Source: Mucilaginibacter paludis DSM 18603 (lineage in GTDB: Bacteria; Bacteroidota; Bacteroidia; Sphingobacteriales; Sphingobacteriaceae). Taken from it: a stretch of 64,000 nt of DNA. Positions within the stretch are counted from its first letter, which is position 1; each line of letters begins with the position of its first letter. The stretch lies in NCBI RefSeq assembly GCF_000166195.2, contig NZ_CM001403.1, forward strand, positions 7,924,877 through 7,988,876, in the 5' to 3' direction. Below, piece after piece: positions 46,174 through 55,491 of this stretch. The translations under genes and the position numbers were made by a program. The notes below the pieces were generated by a model. It saw only the letters and a program-made list of their open reading frames with translations. It was not told where the DNA came from and did no database searches.

Positions 46174-46427
46174 GCAGAGTGATTGATTTTACCGGAGATT
46201 ACATCGATACAGTTGCCTACAGTGAACATTTTTTCTGCGGAATCGAAATCAATTTCAATGTTATATTGCGCTTCGGCATCAATGATAATATCCACCAAAT
46301 TGGCCGAATTAATTTTCAGGTCCTTAATCAGGTCGGTTTCTTCGTTAATTCCGTCCAGCATTTCTTTATTTTCAGTATAGGGAGCCAGTACCTTTTTTAG
46401 TTCATTTAAAATCTCTATTCTATCCAT
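46170..46427 (-). CDS. Acyl carrier protein
   Basis: 85 residues, acidic, four-helix pattern. The phosphopantetheine serine lies in DLKINSANLVDIIIDAEAQY, where the usual DSL is NSA, typical of pigment-cluster ACPs rather than housekeeping AcpP. It overlaps the ketosynthase stop by 1 nt and the PPTase start by 4 nt, so it is translated with both. Presumed carrier of aryl-polyene intermediates. Confidence 0.88.
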   Translation of the reverse strand: MDRIEILNELKKVLAPYTENKEMLDGINEETDLIKDLKINSANLVDIIIDAEAQYNIEIDFDSAEKMFTVGNCIDVISGKINHSA

Positions 46428-47698
46428 TACGTATTATATTTTGAAATTATCAAACAGGCATTAACATCGCCAAAGCCAAAATTAGCCTTCGCTACAACAT
46501 TAATCTCCCTGTTTACCTTTTTTGTTGGCAAATTGTTTGAGCCAGCTATCGCTATTATTTCGGGGTTCGGATCTTCAAGGTTGATATTGGGATGCACAAA
46601 ATTATGAGCTACCTGTAAAACAGCCGCAACAGATTCAATAGAACCCGCCGCGCTCAGGCAATGCCCCACCATCGACTTTAAGGAATTAACCATCGGGAAG
46701 TTATCCCCCCGCCTGTTTAATGCTTTGCTCCAGTTATCAATCTCCATTTTATCGGCAATGGTAGCCGTTAAATGCCCGCTGATCAGGTCAATATCCCCGG
46801 CTTCAATGTTGGATAACTGAATAGCCTCCCTGATGCATCTGATTACCCCGGCAGGACCAGGCGCAGTCATGCTGCCACCGTTACGCTGCCCTCCCGAATT
46901 GCTTGATCCACCTAATATTTCGGCATAAATGGTAGCTCCCCGTTCAAGAGCGTATTCAAGATCTTCCAAAACAAAGGCACCCGCTCCAGAGCCGGGTATA
47001 AAGCCACCCGCAGTTAAACTCATCGGTCGCGACGCTTGTTCAGGATGCTCGTTGAATTTGCGGGACAATACCCTCATCGAGTCAAAACCTCCAAAAACGT
47101 ACCTGTCTACATACTCACAGCTGCCTACCACCATGCGTTTAGCCATACCGAACTTAATATACTCGTAACCTATTAAAATAGCTTGCGTTCCTGTTGCACA
47201 GGCGGCGGAGTTATTGATGATCTTGTTTCCCAAACCCAGTCGCCCTGAAATATAGGCTGTAACACCGCTATTCATAATTTGTTCTACCACACGTGAGCCT
47301 AATTTTTTCGACTCTTTAGCGTCAACCCGGTTAATGGCATTTTTTATCACATCGGTATCGGCCACGCTGCTGCCAAATACACAACCGGTATCCCAACGCG
47401 TATCTTCGCTGTATATAGCATTTCCAGCATCCATCCAGGCATCTAATGCGGCCTTAATTCCAAAGGCTATTCCCTTGCCTTTTAATCCATATAGAGTAGT
47501 CTCTGGGATATAGTTGCGTAGCTGCTCCCACTCAAAAGCCGGTGTGCCGCTAACCTGGCAGTTAAATTTAAGATCTTCGTACTCGGGCACATATCTAATT
47601 CCAGAAATACCATTCTGGATAGCGTTTAAAAATTCGGGAATACCTATTCCGTTGGGAGCAACCACACCTAAACCCGTAACAACTACACGACGACTCAT
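46427..47698 (-). CDS. Beta-ketoacyl-ACP synthase (KAS II type)
   Basis: 423 residues, full-length thiolase-fold KS. Catalytic Cys is in NSAACATGTQAILIG, first His in ISGHLTATIADKMEID (diverged from the usual AHGTST, but His kept) and second His in SMVGHCLSAAGSIES. Starts MSRRVVVTGLGVVAPNG. It overlaps the dehydratase stop by 4 nt and adjoins ACP, dehydratase and enoyl-reductase-like genes, forming a compact FAS-like module. Probably extends a polyene or the alkyl chains of the resorcinol. Confidence 0.92.
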   Translation of the reverse strand: MSRRVVVTGLGVVAPNGIGIPEFLNAIQNGISGIRYVPEYEDLKFNCQVSGTPAFEWEQLRNYIPETTLYGLKGKGIAFGIKAALDAWMDAGNAIYSEDTRWDTGCVFGSSVADTDVIKNAINRVDAKESKKLGSRVVEQIMNSGVTAYISGRLGLGNKIINNSAACATGTQAILIGYEYIKFGMAKRMVVGSCEYVDRYVFGGFDSMRVLSRKFNEHPEQASRPMSLTAGGFIPGSGAGAFVLEDLEYALERGATIYAEILGGSSNSGGQRNGGSMTAPGPAGVIRCIREAIQLSNIEAGDIDLISGHLTATIADKMEIDNWSKALNRRGDNFPMVNSLKSMVGHCLSAAGSIESVAAVLQVAHNFVHPNINLEDPNPEIIAIAGSNNLPTKKVNREINVVAKANFGFGDVNACLIISKYNT

Positions 47699-48168
47699 TC
47701 TGCTTTATTTTTTATAGCGACATTTTTAATGATGCCCGAAAATATTCCCTTTGCAATAACTTCCGACGATGTATTATGCATTTCAATACTACACTTTAAT
47801 TTGCCGAACCTAAAATATTGTTTTTTAGAGGTGACAATAACCTTTTCGCCGGGTAAAACCATTTTAAAAAACGAAACCTCGGTTGATGTCAATAAGGGAA
47901 ATGCACCTCCATCCATCGCAATCTGATCTTCGTGGTTCCCGGTCGTCATTAAATAAATCCCCAATACCACCAGGCCAATCTGAGCCATAATTTCGGTAAC
48001 AATAACACCGGGTGTTACCGGGTTACCCACAAAGTGATCTTCATAAAAAAAAGCATCGGGCTTCAGTGTATAATCACCGGTTACGCCATCTGCATCAATA
48101 GCAATAATATTATCCACAAAAAGAAATGAGGATTTATAAGGCAGGTGGGCTAATATCTCGTTACTCAT
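47695..48168 (-). CDS. FabZ-like 3-hydroxyacyl-ACP dehydratase
   Basis: 157 residues, hot-dog fold. Catalytic His and the acidic partner lie in DHFVGNPVTPGVIVTEIMAQIGLV (the usual FPG is FVG). N-terminal HLPYKSSFLFVDNI matches the FabZ start. It probably removes water from 3-hydroxyacyl-ACP during chain growth. It overlaps the ketosynthase by 4 nt and is 19 nt after the SDR gene. Confidence 0.87.
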   Translation of the reverse strand: MSNEILAHLPYKSSFLFVDNIIAIDADGVTGDYTLKPDAFFYEDHFVGNPVTPGVIVTEIMAQIGLVVLGIYLMTTGNHEDQIAMDGGAFPLLTSTEVSFFKMVLPGEKVIVTSKKQYFRFGKLKCSIEMHNTSSEVIAKGIFSGIIKNVAIKNKAE

Positions 48169-48187
48169 GTTTACTCAAAGCTTACTA

Positions 48188-48994
48188 TTACCGGCAATGC
48201 TCGCCCCCATCAACATGTATTACCGATCCGTTTATCCAGGCTGCCTCGGGAGTACAAAGCAGGTAAATTACATTGGCTACGTCCTGCGGCGTGGTCATTC
48301 TTCCCATTGGGTTCCTTTCGACACCTGTCTCAATTAATTTTTGGCTGCCGGGGATCCTTTTGAGCGACGGCGTGGCTGTTATCCCGGCTTGTATCAGGTT
48401 AGTTTTTAAACCGTATTTGCCAAACTCCACGGCCATGTAAGTATTCAGGCTTTCAAGGGATGCTTTAGCTATGGATACAGCGGCGTAACTCTCCCAATAT
48501 TTATGTGCGCCCTCGCTGGTTAAGCCGATAATCCGGGCATCGGCATTAAACAGCTCCTCTTTTAAAAGTAACCGGGCCCAATCAAGCAGGCTGTTTGACA
48601 TGGCATAGCTGGTGAGTTGGATATCTTCTACAGATAGCAGGCTCTCATCCGCTTCCCCATTCACTAAGGGTTTCAAATTTCCCCTGGCTATAGAGTGCAG
48701 TAACAGTTTTACGCTACCTTTGGCCATTACGTTGCGGATTGTATTTATAAAAGAGGATCGGCCATCCGCTGTTAAGGCATTGATATTTAAGGGTATAATA
48801 TTTACGTATTCCGTTTCGGCTAACTGAGAAAATTTTTGCTTAAGCGCCCTTTCTGTCAAAGCCGTTTCGCGGTATAATACGGCAACATTCATGCCGTGAG
48901 CCGCTAACTTTTCGGCGGTGGCTAAACCAAATCCACTTGAACCGCCTAATATAATGGCCCACTTGTCAGAAAATTGCTTTAGGGGATTATGCAC
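48188..48994 (-). CDS. SDR enoyl-ACP-reductase-like protein (FabI-type)
   Basis: 268 residues, Rossmann fold. Cofactor motif GGSSGFGLATAEKLAAHG. The active-site Tyr and Lys are spaced as in FabI (Y-x6-K in SYAAVSIAKASLESL) rather than as in FabG (Y-x3-K). C-terminal INGSVIHVDGGEH is typical. Polyene carbons need no enoyl reduction, so this enzyme more probably makes the saturated alkyl chains of the dialkylresorcinol. It is first gene of the left arm, starting 46 nt from a -7-like box TACTTTTG. Confidence 0.82.
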   Translation of the reverse strand: MHNPLKQFSDKWAIILGGSSGFGLATAEKLAAHGMNVAVLYRETALTERALKQKFSQLAETEYVNIIPLNINALTADGRSSFINTIRNVMAKGSVKLLLHSIARGNLKPLVNGEADESLLSVEDIQLTSYAMSNSLLDWARLLLKEELFNADARIIGLTSEGAHKYWESYAAVSIAKASLESLNTYMAVEFGKYGLKTNLIQAGITATPSLKRIPGSQKLIETGVERNPMGRMTTPQDVANVIYLLCTPEAAWINGSVIHVDGGEHCR

Positions 48995-49152
48995 TTAAAA
49001 AAAATTATATATTTAATATATGATATATTCTTGAACCCGCAAAAGTAAACGAAATCTCTTAAATTAGGGTAAGCGAGTGATACAAAATGCCTACTTTATC
49101 AGATGATCGACATAAATATTTATATTTGTATGCTGAAAGAGATAGGTAGCCA
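48995..49152. promoter_or_regulatory. Divergent promoter region of the pigment cluster
   Basis: 158 nt, AT-rich, between the two outward-facing arms. -7-like boxes matching TAnnTTTG: TACTTTTG on the minus strand (49047-49040) for the left arm and TATATTTG on the plus strand (49121-49128) for the right arm, about 25 nt before its ATG. No clear -33 TTTG at the usual distance and no copy of the glycan-regulon half-site. Confidence 0.6.
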
Positions 49153-49641
49153 ATGAAATTCAAATTAATAATTCCCCTCGTTTTTATTTTTAGCTACACA
49201 GCTATTCTTGGTGAAAATATCGTTCAAAGGTTGGATAGGTCGGTATTTTACGCTGCGTTAAAATCAGAAAATGTTGAAGAAATAGACCACGAATTAGAGG
49301 TGTTAAAGTTGGCACATAGCCCTGAAAAAGAAGCGTTTGAAGGTGCATTATTAATGAAAAAAGCCGGACTTGTAAAAATACCTGCGGAAAAATTAAAGTT
49401 TTTTAAATCGGGGCGCATTAAACTGGAAACCGAATTAGCCAAAGACAGCACAATTGCCGAATACCGTTTCCTTCGATTGGTGATCCAGGAAAAGGCACCT
49501 AAAATAGTTAAATATCGTAAGCAATTGGTTTCGGATAAGTTGTACATTATCAAAACTTTTAAAACCCTATCTCCTGCTGTACAACAAGCCATTAGGGATT
49601 ATTGTAAATTTTCGAAGGTATTGCAGCCTGCTGATCTGTAA
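49153..49641 (+). CDS. Small secreted protein of the pigment cluster, unknown function
   Basis: 162 residues with an N-terminal hydrophobic signal (1-19, ending YTAILG). The mature part is helical, rich in Lys and Glu (RSVFYAALKSENVEEIDHEL, FFKSGRIKLETELAKDSTIAEY). No family is recognised. It is first gene of the right arm, 11 nt before darA, so is co-expressed with pigment assembly. A periplasmic or membrane-surface helper role is possible. No catalytic pattern is seen. Confidence 0.7.
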   Translation: MKFKLIIPLVFIFSYTAILGENIVQRLDRSVFYAALKSENVEEIDHELEVLKLAHSPEKEAFEGALLMKKAGLVKIPAEKLKFFKSGRIKLETELAKDSTIAEYRFLRLVIQEKAPKIVKYRKQLVSDKLYIIKTFKTLSPAVQQAIRDYCKFSKVLQPADL

Positions 49642-49652
49642 TTGATAATAGC

Positions 49653-50552
49653 ATGAGCAAAAAGGTTTTAGCTATTTATTACACGCAATCGGGCCAGTTA
49701 GGCGAAATTATTGACAATTTTACTGCACCGCTTATCGATGCGGGCGCATCTGTAGAAAAAGTTAACGTTAATTTAAAAAACAATTATCCCTTCCCCTGGA
49801 CGGCCGACGGATTTTTTAGTGTAATGCCCGATTGCCAGTTGGATATTCCGGCAGAATTGGAACCGTTTACGTTTAAGGAAACCCGTTACGACCTGGTCAT
49901 TTTAGGATACCAGGCCTGGTTTTTATCGCCAAGTATTCCTTTTAACTCCCTGATGAATCATCCGGCACTTAAAACCATTATCGGTAATACGCCGGTAATA
50001 ACAGTAACGGGTGCCCGCAACATGTGGCTCAACGCCTTTGTACGTGTAAAGAAACTGATTAAAGCCGCCGACGCCCAATTGGTAGGCAATATCGCTTTGG
50101 TAGATACACATCCCAATCCCATTAGCTTCGTCACTATTTTTCATTGGATGTTGCATGGCAAAAAAGACCGCTATTTAAATATCTTTCCGCCGCCGGGCGT
50201 ATCAGACACGGATATTAAACGTACCAAATACTTCGGCGACAGTGTTTTACCCCATCTTTTAAACAATACATGGACAGGTTTGCAGGATGAACTTGACCTG
50301 CAAAAAGCGGTGGTACTTAACTATAACCTGATGATCATCGAATCGGTAGCAGGGAAGATATTCAAAGTTTGGGCAATATTTATTTCAAAACGACAAAACA
50401 AAAGCGCCTGGTTAAAGGTATTCAAGTACTATCTTTTGATTGCTTTTTTTGTAGGTGCTCCGATAGTTTTAACATTAGATGCCCTATTTTTTAGGTTTTT
50501 TACGCCGAAACGCATCAGGGCTAAAAAACAACATTTTTTAAGTTTAACATAA
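49653..50552 (+). CDS. darA: DarA-like dialkylresorcinol-forming enzyme
   Basis: 299 residues. N-terminal flavodoxin-like domain begins VLAIYYTQSGQLGEIIDNF, with LGYQAWFLSPSIPFNSLMNHP and VTGARNMWLNAFVRVK. A C-terminal hydrophobic helix (about 265-285, YLLIAFFVGAPIVLTLDALF) suggests membrane association. In known dialkylresorcinol pathways DarA works with DarB, with DarA proposed to aromatise the cyclohexanedione made by DarB. It is followed 7 nt later by the DarB-like gene, supporting the name. Assignment is by pattern and context. Confidence 0.85.
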   Translation: MSKKVLAIYYTQSGQLGEIIDNFTAPLIDAGASVEKVNVNLKNNYPFPWTADGFFSVMPDCQLDIPAELEPFTFKETRYDLVILGYQAWFLSPSIPFNSLMNHPALKTIIGNTPVITVTGARNMWLNAFVRVKKLIKAADAQLVGNIALVDTHPNPISFVTIFHWMLHGKKDRYLNIFPPPGVSDTDIKRTKYFGDSVLPHLLNNTWTGLQDELDLQKAVVLNYNLMIIESVAGKIFKVWAIFISKRQNKSAWLKVFKYYLLIAFFVGAPIVLTLDALFFRFFTPKRIRAKKQHFLSLT

Positions 50553-50559
50553 CCTGTAT

Positions 50560-51699
50560 ATGCCTGTTTATATTAATAGAACTTCCGCTTTTTTTCCTAA
50601 CAGCCCTGTCCCTAATGATGATATGGAACTTTACCTGGGATACATCAATGGTAAACCGTCCAAATCAAAAAGCATAGTACTCCGTAACAACGCTATTGTA
50701 AACCGTTATTACGCCCTTGATAAAGGCGGAAAATCAACCCATACCAATGCGCAAATGACTGCCCTTGCAGTTAAAGAATTATTTAAAGACGAGCCTGAAG
50801 ATATTAAAACTATTGAACTGCTCTCGTGCGGTACATCCTCTCCCGACCAGATGATGCCGAGCCATGGTGTAATGACACACGGCTGGCTGCCAGAGGCCGG
50901 TCCGATTGAAGTAGTATCTCCTGCGGGTGTATGCTGCGCGGGTATGCATGCCCTAAAATATGCCTACATGGCTATCCGTACCGGCGATGTAAAGCTGGCT
51001 GTAGCTACCGGCTCCGAACGTTTCTCAGGCCTGCTGGTATCTGATGTATTTGAGGAAGAAGCGCAGAAACTTGTTGAGCTGAACGCTAATCCCTACATCG
51101 CTTTCCAAAAGGATTTTTTGAGGTGGATGCTCTCCGACGGCGCTTCGGCATTTCTAATGTCCGACGAGCCTAATAAAGAAGGCATCAGTTTGCGTTTGGA
51201 TTGGATAGAAGGCGTATCCTACGCTAACGAAATGGAAACCTGTATGTACATGGGCGGCGAAAAACAGGCCGATGGTACCTTAAAAGGCTTTATGGATTAC
51301 ACGCCAGAAGAGATCATGAATAAATCCATCTTCAGCGTAAAACAGGATATTACTTTATTAAGTGATAACATTGTGCCTTTGGGCGGCAAAAAAATAAAGG
51401 AGATTTTTGAGAGGCGCGGTTTAACAGCAGCAGATATCGATCACTTTTTACCCCATATCTCCAGTGATTTTTTCAAAAGTAAAATTTACGATCTGGTTGA
51501 AATATACGGCGGTGGTATACCTTACGAAAAATGGTTTATCAACCTGTATACCGTAGGTAACGTGGGTGCCGCTTCGGTTTATTTAATGATAGACGAGCTT
51601 TTTAATAGTGGCCGATTAAAGGTTGGAGAAAAAATACTGCTTCTTGTTCCGGAGAGCTCCAGGTTTTCGTATATGTATGCGATGTTGACTGTTGTTTAG
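50560..51699 (+). CDS. darB: DarB-like beta-ketoacyl synthase III
   Basis: 379 residues, KAS III fold. The Cys-His-Asn triad is visible: Cys in SPAGVCCAGMHALKYA, His in HFLPHISSDFF and Asn in YTVGNVGAASVYLM. N-terminal VYINRTSAFFPNSPVPNDDMELY. DarB enzymes join two acyl chains and cyclise them to a cyclohexanedione, the resorcinol precursor of flexirubin. It follows darA by 7 nt. Presence of the darAB pair separates this cluster from plain aryl-polyene clusters. Confidence 0.88.
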   Translation: MPVYINRTSAFFPNSPVPNDDMELYLGYINGKPSKSKSIVLRNNAIVNRYYALDKGGKSTHTNAQMTALAVKELFKDEPEDIKTIELLSCGTSSPDQMMPSHGVMTHGWLPEAGPIEVVSPAGVCCAGMHALKYAYMAIRTGDVKLAVATGSERFSGLLVSDVFEEEAQKLVELNANPYIAFQKDFLRWMLSDGASAFLMSDEPNKEGISLRLDWIEGVSYANEMETCMYMGGEKQADGTLKGFMDYTPEEIMNKSIFSVKQDITLLSDNIVPLGGKKIKEIFERRGLTAADIDHFLPHISSDFFKSKIYDLVEIYGGGIPYEKWFINLYTVGNVGAASVYLMIDELFNSGRLKVGEKILLLVPESSRFSYMYAMLTVV

Positions 51700-51711
51700 G
51701 ATAATTTCGTC

Positions 51712-52119
51712 ATGAAAAAGGAAGATGTTCCGCAGGACCTGAGTTCGCTTGGTAAAATAACCAAAGAAGTTTGTTACGCCACCGATCAATCCGGCCAATA
51801 CGTTACCCAATTAAGCCAGGGTTGGGACGTAAAAATAACCGCGCTTGATGTTGCCTGGGATGATATTGCTCTTCGTGTAGAAGCAGCCCGGCAAAAAGTT
51901 TTAAACGATGAGGCCAGCCCGCTCCTTTTTTTTATGGAAAAAGCGATTATGGACTTGGGTATACTGGCAGATTATACCGGATTTTGGAAATGGCAGATTA
52001 AACGGCACTTAAAACCGGAAGTGTTTAAAACCCTATCCGACAAAAAGTTGCAGCGCTACGCCGAAGTTTTTAATGTAAGTGTAGCCGATTTTAAAAATAT
52101 GAATACTGATGAAACTTGA
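51712..52119 (+). CDS. Unknown 135-residue pigment-cluster protein
   Basis: No signal peptide or membrane segment. Features seen: YVTQLSQGWDVKITALDVAWDDI and a helical C-terminal half with DKKLQRYAEVFNVSVADFKN. No family is recognised by eye. It sits between darB (12 nt) and the BtrH-like gene (11-nt overlap), a position implying a small cytosolic partner in resorcinol-polyene assembly. No enzyme motif is visible. Confidence 0.7.
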   Translation: MKKEDVPQDLSSLGKITKEVCYATDQSGQYVTQLSQGWDVKITALDVAWDDIALRVEAARQKVLNDEASPLLFFMEKAIMDLGILADYTGFWKWQIKRHLKPEVFKTLSDKKLQRYAEVFNVSVADFKNMNTDET

Positions 52120-53125
52120 TTTTGCACACCTGCAGGCTGCACATTGCGAAAATGGTGTAACCACAAGTTTACTGCAAAATGCAGGCGTTAATCAAATTAC
52201 CGAGCCCCTTGCCTTTGGTATTGGAGCTGGATTATTTTTTGTTTACATACCCCTCATTAAAATCAATAATGGCCCTGCAATTGCGTTCAGAACGCTTCCG
52301 GGGCTGGTTTTTAGTCGCACTTGCAAGGCTCTGGGGATACCCGTTGTTCGTAAAAAATTTAGTTCCACGCAAAAAGCACAAAACTACCTGGATGAGTGCC
52401 TTGCTGCGGGGCAGCCTGTTGGTTGCCAGGTTGGCGTTTATTACCTGCCCTATTTCCCTAAAGAATATAGGTTTCACTTCAATGCGCATAACCTAATTGT
52501 TTATGGCAAAGAGGATGATCATTATTTGATAAGCGACCCCGTTATGGAAACTGTTACCACCATGACCAGTTACGAACTGGAACGGGTACGTTTTGCCAAG
52601 GGGGCCCTGGCCCCCAAAGGGCAATTGTATTATCCTAAAGAAGGCAGAGCTGTTACTGATGACCAGATCAGGAGGGCCATTAAAAACGGAATAGCTAAAA
52701 ACGTAAACAATATGCTTCACATCCCCGGCCCCATTGCCGGAGTAGATGGGATCCGTTTCATTGCTAACAAAATAAAAAAATGGCGCGATAAGCTCGGTTT
52801 AAAAACGGCAGGCTTGTATTTGGCCCAACTGGTGCGCATGCAGGAAGAAATAGGTACAGGCGGTGGCGGCTTCCGGTATATTTATGGTGCTTTTTTACAA
52901 CAAGCGCATGCCTATTTGCCTCATGATGAACTGATGCCTATCTCTGATCTGTTTACCCAGGCTGGCGATCTGTGGCGGACCGCAGCTGTCCAAGCGTCGG
53001 GAATTTACAAAGGGCGAATTGGCAGCCAGGAGGACTTTAACCAGATGGGCGATTACTTACTCGAAATAGCCGAAATTGAGAGACAGGCATTTACAGCGCT
53101 ATCTAAAATTAAATGGCAGCCATGA
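52109..53125 (+). CDS. BtrH N-terminal-domain acyltransferase-like protein
   Basis: 338 residues. The N-terminal domain matches the BtrH_N papain-like fold, with candidate triad Cys13 (AAHCENGVTTSLL), His127 (HFNAHNLIVYG) and Asp143 (ISDPV). C-terminal half helical (about 190-330), like the DUF4872 part of such proteins. BtrH moves an acyl group from an acyl carrier protein to an acceptor in butirosin synthesis. By analogy this protein could join ACP-bound aryl polyene to the dialkylresorcinol hydroxyl, forming the flexirubin ester. That role is inferred from fold and context only. Confidence 0.75.
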   Translation: MKLDFAHLQAAHCENGVTTSLLQNAGVNQITEPLAFGIGAGLFFVYIPLIKINNGPAIAFRTLPGLVFSRTCKALGIPVVRKKFSSTQKAQNYLDECLAAGQPVGCQVGVYYLPYFPKEYRFHFNAHNLIVYGKEDDHYLISDPVMETVTTMTSYELERVRFAKGALAPKGQLYYPKEGRAVTDDQIRRAIKNGIAKNVNNMLHIPGPIAGVDGIRFIANKIKKWRDKLGLKTAGLYLAQLVRMQEEIGTGGGGFRYIYGAFLQQAHAYLPHDELMPISDLFTQAGDLWRTAAVQASGIYKGRIGSQEDFNQMGDYLLEIAEIERQAFTALSKIKWQP

Positions 53126-53871
53126 TGGATCCTTTAGCTATTAAGATACAGGATATGTCTTTTAAATATGATGGGGATACCAGCATAAGCTACACTCATT
53201 TTAATTTAACGATAGCTAAAGGCGAGCGCTTTGGTTTGTTTGGCCCCAACGGTGCCGGTAAAACAACCTTGATGAATTTAATGACGGGCTTACTGCCCTT
53301 TAACGAAGGCAGCATTGAAGTATTAGGACAGCAAATTAAAGGTAACCATAAGCAGATCAGTAAATTATTCGGATTTATTCCGCAGGACTTTTCTTTTTAC
53401 CAGGAATTAAGTCCGGCGGAAAATCTGCAATTTTTCGGAGCCTGGTCGGGGCTGAATAAGCAACAGATCAAATCAAGAACAACCGAATTGTTAGAGATCC
53501 TGGGGCTGGCTGATGTTCGCGACAAGCCGGTTCAGCATTTTTCGGGCGGTATGAAACGCCGCGTTAACCTGGCCATCGGCGTAATCCATAACCCTCCTAT
53601 TCTGTTTTTGGATGAACCAACCGTTGGGGTTGATGTACAAACCCGGCATGCCATTATTAACTATTTGTTGGAACTGAATAAGAACGGCACCACGCTGATC
53701 TATACCTCGCACCAGTTAAGTGAGGCCGAAGATCTGTGCCAAAAGGTAGCACTAATTGATGAGGCTAAAATTGTAGCTCATGATGATTTAAGCGCGTTAT
53801 TGTTAGAACACGAACAGGATGGCTTGGAAGGTTTATTTTTAAGTTTAACCGGGAAGGACTACAGGAACTAA
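53122..53871 (+). CDS. ABC transporter ATP-binding protein
   Basis: About 250 residues with Walker A FGPNGAGKTTLMNL, Q-loop GFIPQDFSFYQ, signature HFSGGMKRRVNLA, Walker B PPILFLDEPTVGVD and switch His in IYTSHQLSEAE. The open frame begins at 53113, but an ATG at 53122 overlaps the preceding stop as ATGA, the commoner coupling; the next ATG (53125) is also possible. The permease gene starts 1 nt after its stop. ABC-2-type exporter subunit, probably moving pigment or a precursor across the inner membrane. Confidence 0.92.
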   Translation: MMDPLAIKIQDMSFKYDGDTSISYTHFNLTIAKGERFGLFGPNGAGKTTLMNLMTGLLPFNEGSIEVLGQQIKGNHKQISKLFGFIPQDFSFYQELSPAENLQFFGAWSGLNKQQIKSRTTELLEILGLADVRDKPVQHFSGGMKRRVNLAIGVIHNPPILFLDEPTVGVDVQTRHAIINYLLELNKNGTTLIYTSHQLSEAEDLCQKVALIDEAKIVAHDDLSALLLEHEQDGLEGLFLSLTGKDYRN

Positions 53872-53872
53872 C

Positions 53873-55153
53873 ATGTTTAAACTCTGGTATACCATTGTTA
53901 AGGATCTGCGGATATTGAGCCGCGATAAGGTAGGCATAGCACTGATGTTTGGTATGCCCATCGCTTTAGTATTGATCATCACCAGTATCCAAAACAATAC
54001 CTTTGAGCTGGTTAATAAAAACAAGGTATCCCTTTTGGTATGCAACCGCGATACCGGAAAAATAAGCGGAGAGTTTTTGCAGGCCATTGATCAGATCGGC
54101 ATGTTTAAAATGTTGAACATCCCGAAAGGGGAAACTAATAAAGCGATTACCAAGCGAATGAATAACAGCGATGCCCCTTTGGCCATTGTTATCCCGGCAG
54201 ATTTTTCGGTTAAAATTGATTTGCAGGCCAAAACAGTTTCGGCCAAGGCGTTAAACACATTTGGCCTTGATGGCGGAAAAATTGACTCATCGGCAAGTAA
54301 AGTACTGCCGCTCAATTTGTTTTACAAACCCGCCCTGCAAGAGCAATTTCGCCGGTCGGTACAAGGGGCTCTGTATAGTGCATTACAACTGATAGAAAGC
54401 AAACAGATATTACGTAATATGTACCTGTCTATCAACGAGAAAAAACTACCAGCTCAACTTGAAAATGAGCTTTTAAATAATAAGATAGCCATTAACGAAA
54501 CCCCCGTTTCTAAAGATGGCAGCCGTACCGTTCCAAACGCATCACAGCACAATGTTCCGGCGTGGACGATATTCGCCATGTTTTTTGTGGTGATTTCCCT
54601 TGCTGGAAGTATCGTAAGGGAAAAATTGAGCGGTAGTTTTATCCGCTTAAAAACCTTGCCTACCAATTATGTGGTGGCGCTTTTATCAAAACAACTCACT
54701 TACCTGGCAGTTACCATGTTACAGGCGGCAGTCATCTTTGCTATAGGCATCTGGGTTTTCCCCGTAATTGGTTTACCGGTGCTCAACCTTCCGGCAGATA
54801 TGTTCGGACTAATACTCGTATCGCTTATTTGCGGCTGGTGCGCCGTGAGCTATGCCATTTGTATAGGTGTTTTTGCCCAAACACAAGAGCAAGCCAATGG
54901 ATTTGGGGCCATATCCATTGTGATGTTAGCTGCCATTGGCGGCTTAATGGTACCCAGCTTCGCCATGCCGGAGTCGTTTCGCCTGGTTATGAAGCTATCG
55001 CCTTTACATTGGTGCCTCGAGGCTTATTATGGCCTGTTTTTGGAGGGCGGAAACCTGGGCGATGTTGTGGCAAATATAATACCTTTGGTGATGATTACGA
55101 TATTCTTTCAGGCCATTGCCATCCTTGGCCTAAAAGCGAAAAAGTTGATATAA
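53873..55153 (+). CDS. ABC-2-type exporter permease
   Basis: 426 residues. One N-terminal membrane helix (about 22-42) is followed by a large extracytoplasmic loop (45-225) and five helices in the C-terminal half, ending FFQAIAILGLKAKKL. This is the YhgE/ABC2_membrane_3 arrangement (VVISLAGSIVREKLSGSFIRLKTLPT, GGLMVPSFAMPESFRLVMKLSPLHW). It partners the ATPase encoded 1 nt upstream. Export of flexirubin toward the outer membrane is the contextual inference. Confidence 0.9.
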   Translation: MFKLWYTIVKDLRILSRDKVGIALMFGMPIALVLIITSIQNNTFELVNKNKVSLLVCNRDTGKISGEFLQAIDQIGMFKMLNIPKGETNKAITKRMNNSDAPLAIVIPADFSVKIDLQAKTVSAKALNTFGLDGGKIDSSASKVLPLNLFYKPALQEQFRRSVQGALYSALQLIESKQILRNMYLSINEKKLPAQLENELLNNKIAINETPVSKDGSRTVPNASQHNVPAWTIFAMFFVVISLAGSIVREKLSGSFIRLKTLPTNYVVALLSKQLTYLAVTMLQAAVIFAIGIWVFPVIGLPVLNLPADMFGLILVSLICGWCAVSYAICIGVFAQTQEQANGFGAISIVMLAAIGGLMVPSFAMPESFRLVMKLSPLHWCLEAYYGLFLEGGNLGDVVANIIPLVMITIFFQAIAILGLKAKKLI

Positions 55154-55227
55154 AAATACCGGGTAAGGCAGTAGAGAGAGAACAAAAAAATACAGCATAA
55201 ATTAAAATACAATAACAATAGCGTTTA

Positions 55228-55491
55228 ATGGAATCAGCAGAATTAAAACAACAATTAAAACAGCAAATAATAACTTTTTTGAATTTAACCCCCATGACAC
55301 CCGAGGAAATTAAGGACGATGAACCTTTATTTGGTGATGGATTGGGTTTGGATTCTATTGATTCGTTAGAGTTAATTGTATTGTTAAAAAGAGAATACGG
55401 CATAGATATCCGCGACCCTAAAGATGGCCGTAAGGTACTGGTTGATGTGAATACAATGGCTGAATATATTGAGCAGCATAGAACCAAGTAA
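55228..55491 (+). CDS. Acyl carrier protein, second copy
   Basis: 87 residues. Phosphopantetheine Ser in GLGLDSIDSLELIVLLKREYG, a classical DSI/DSL site, with acidic helix II. 74 nt after the permease gene and last of the right arm, meeting the minus-strand dehydratase gene 66 nt later. It differs clearly from the left-arm ACP, so the two may carry different chains (polyene versus alkyl). Confidence 0.9.
   Translation: MESAELKQQLKQQIITFLNLTPMTPEEIKDDEPLFGDGLGLDSIDSLELIVLLKREYGIDIRDPKDGRKVLVDVNTMAEYIEQHRTK

Noticed and set aside
54829..55200. 123-residue frame overlapping the ABC permease gene
   Set aside because: It is an alternate-frame shadow of the permease, rich in Arg, Cys and His with no family pattern.
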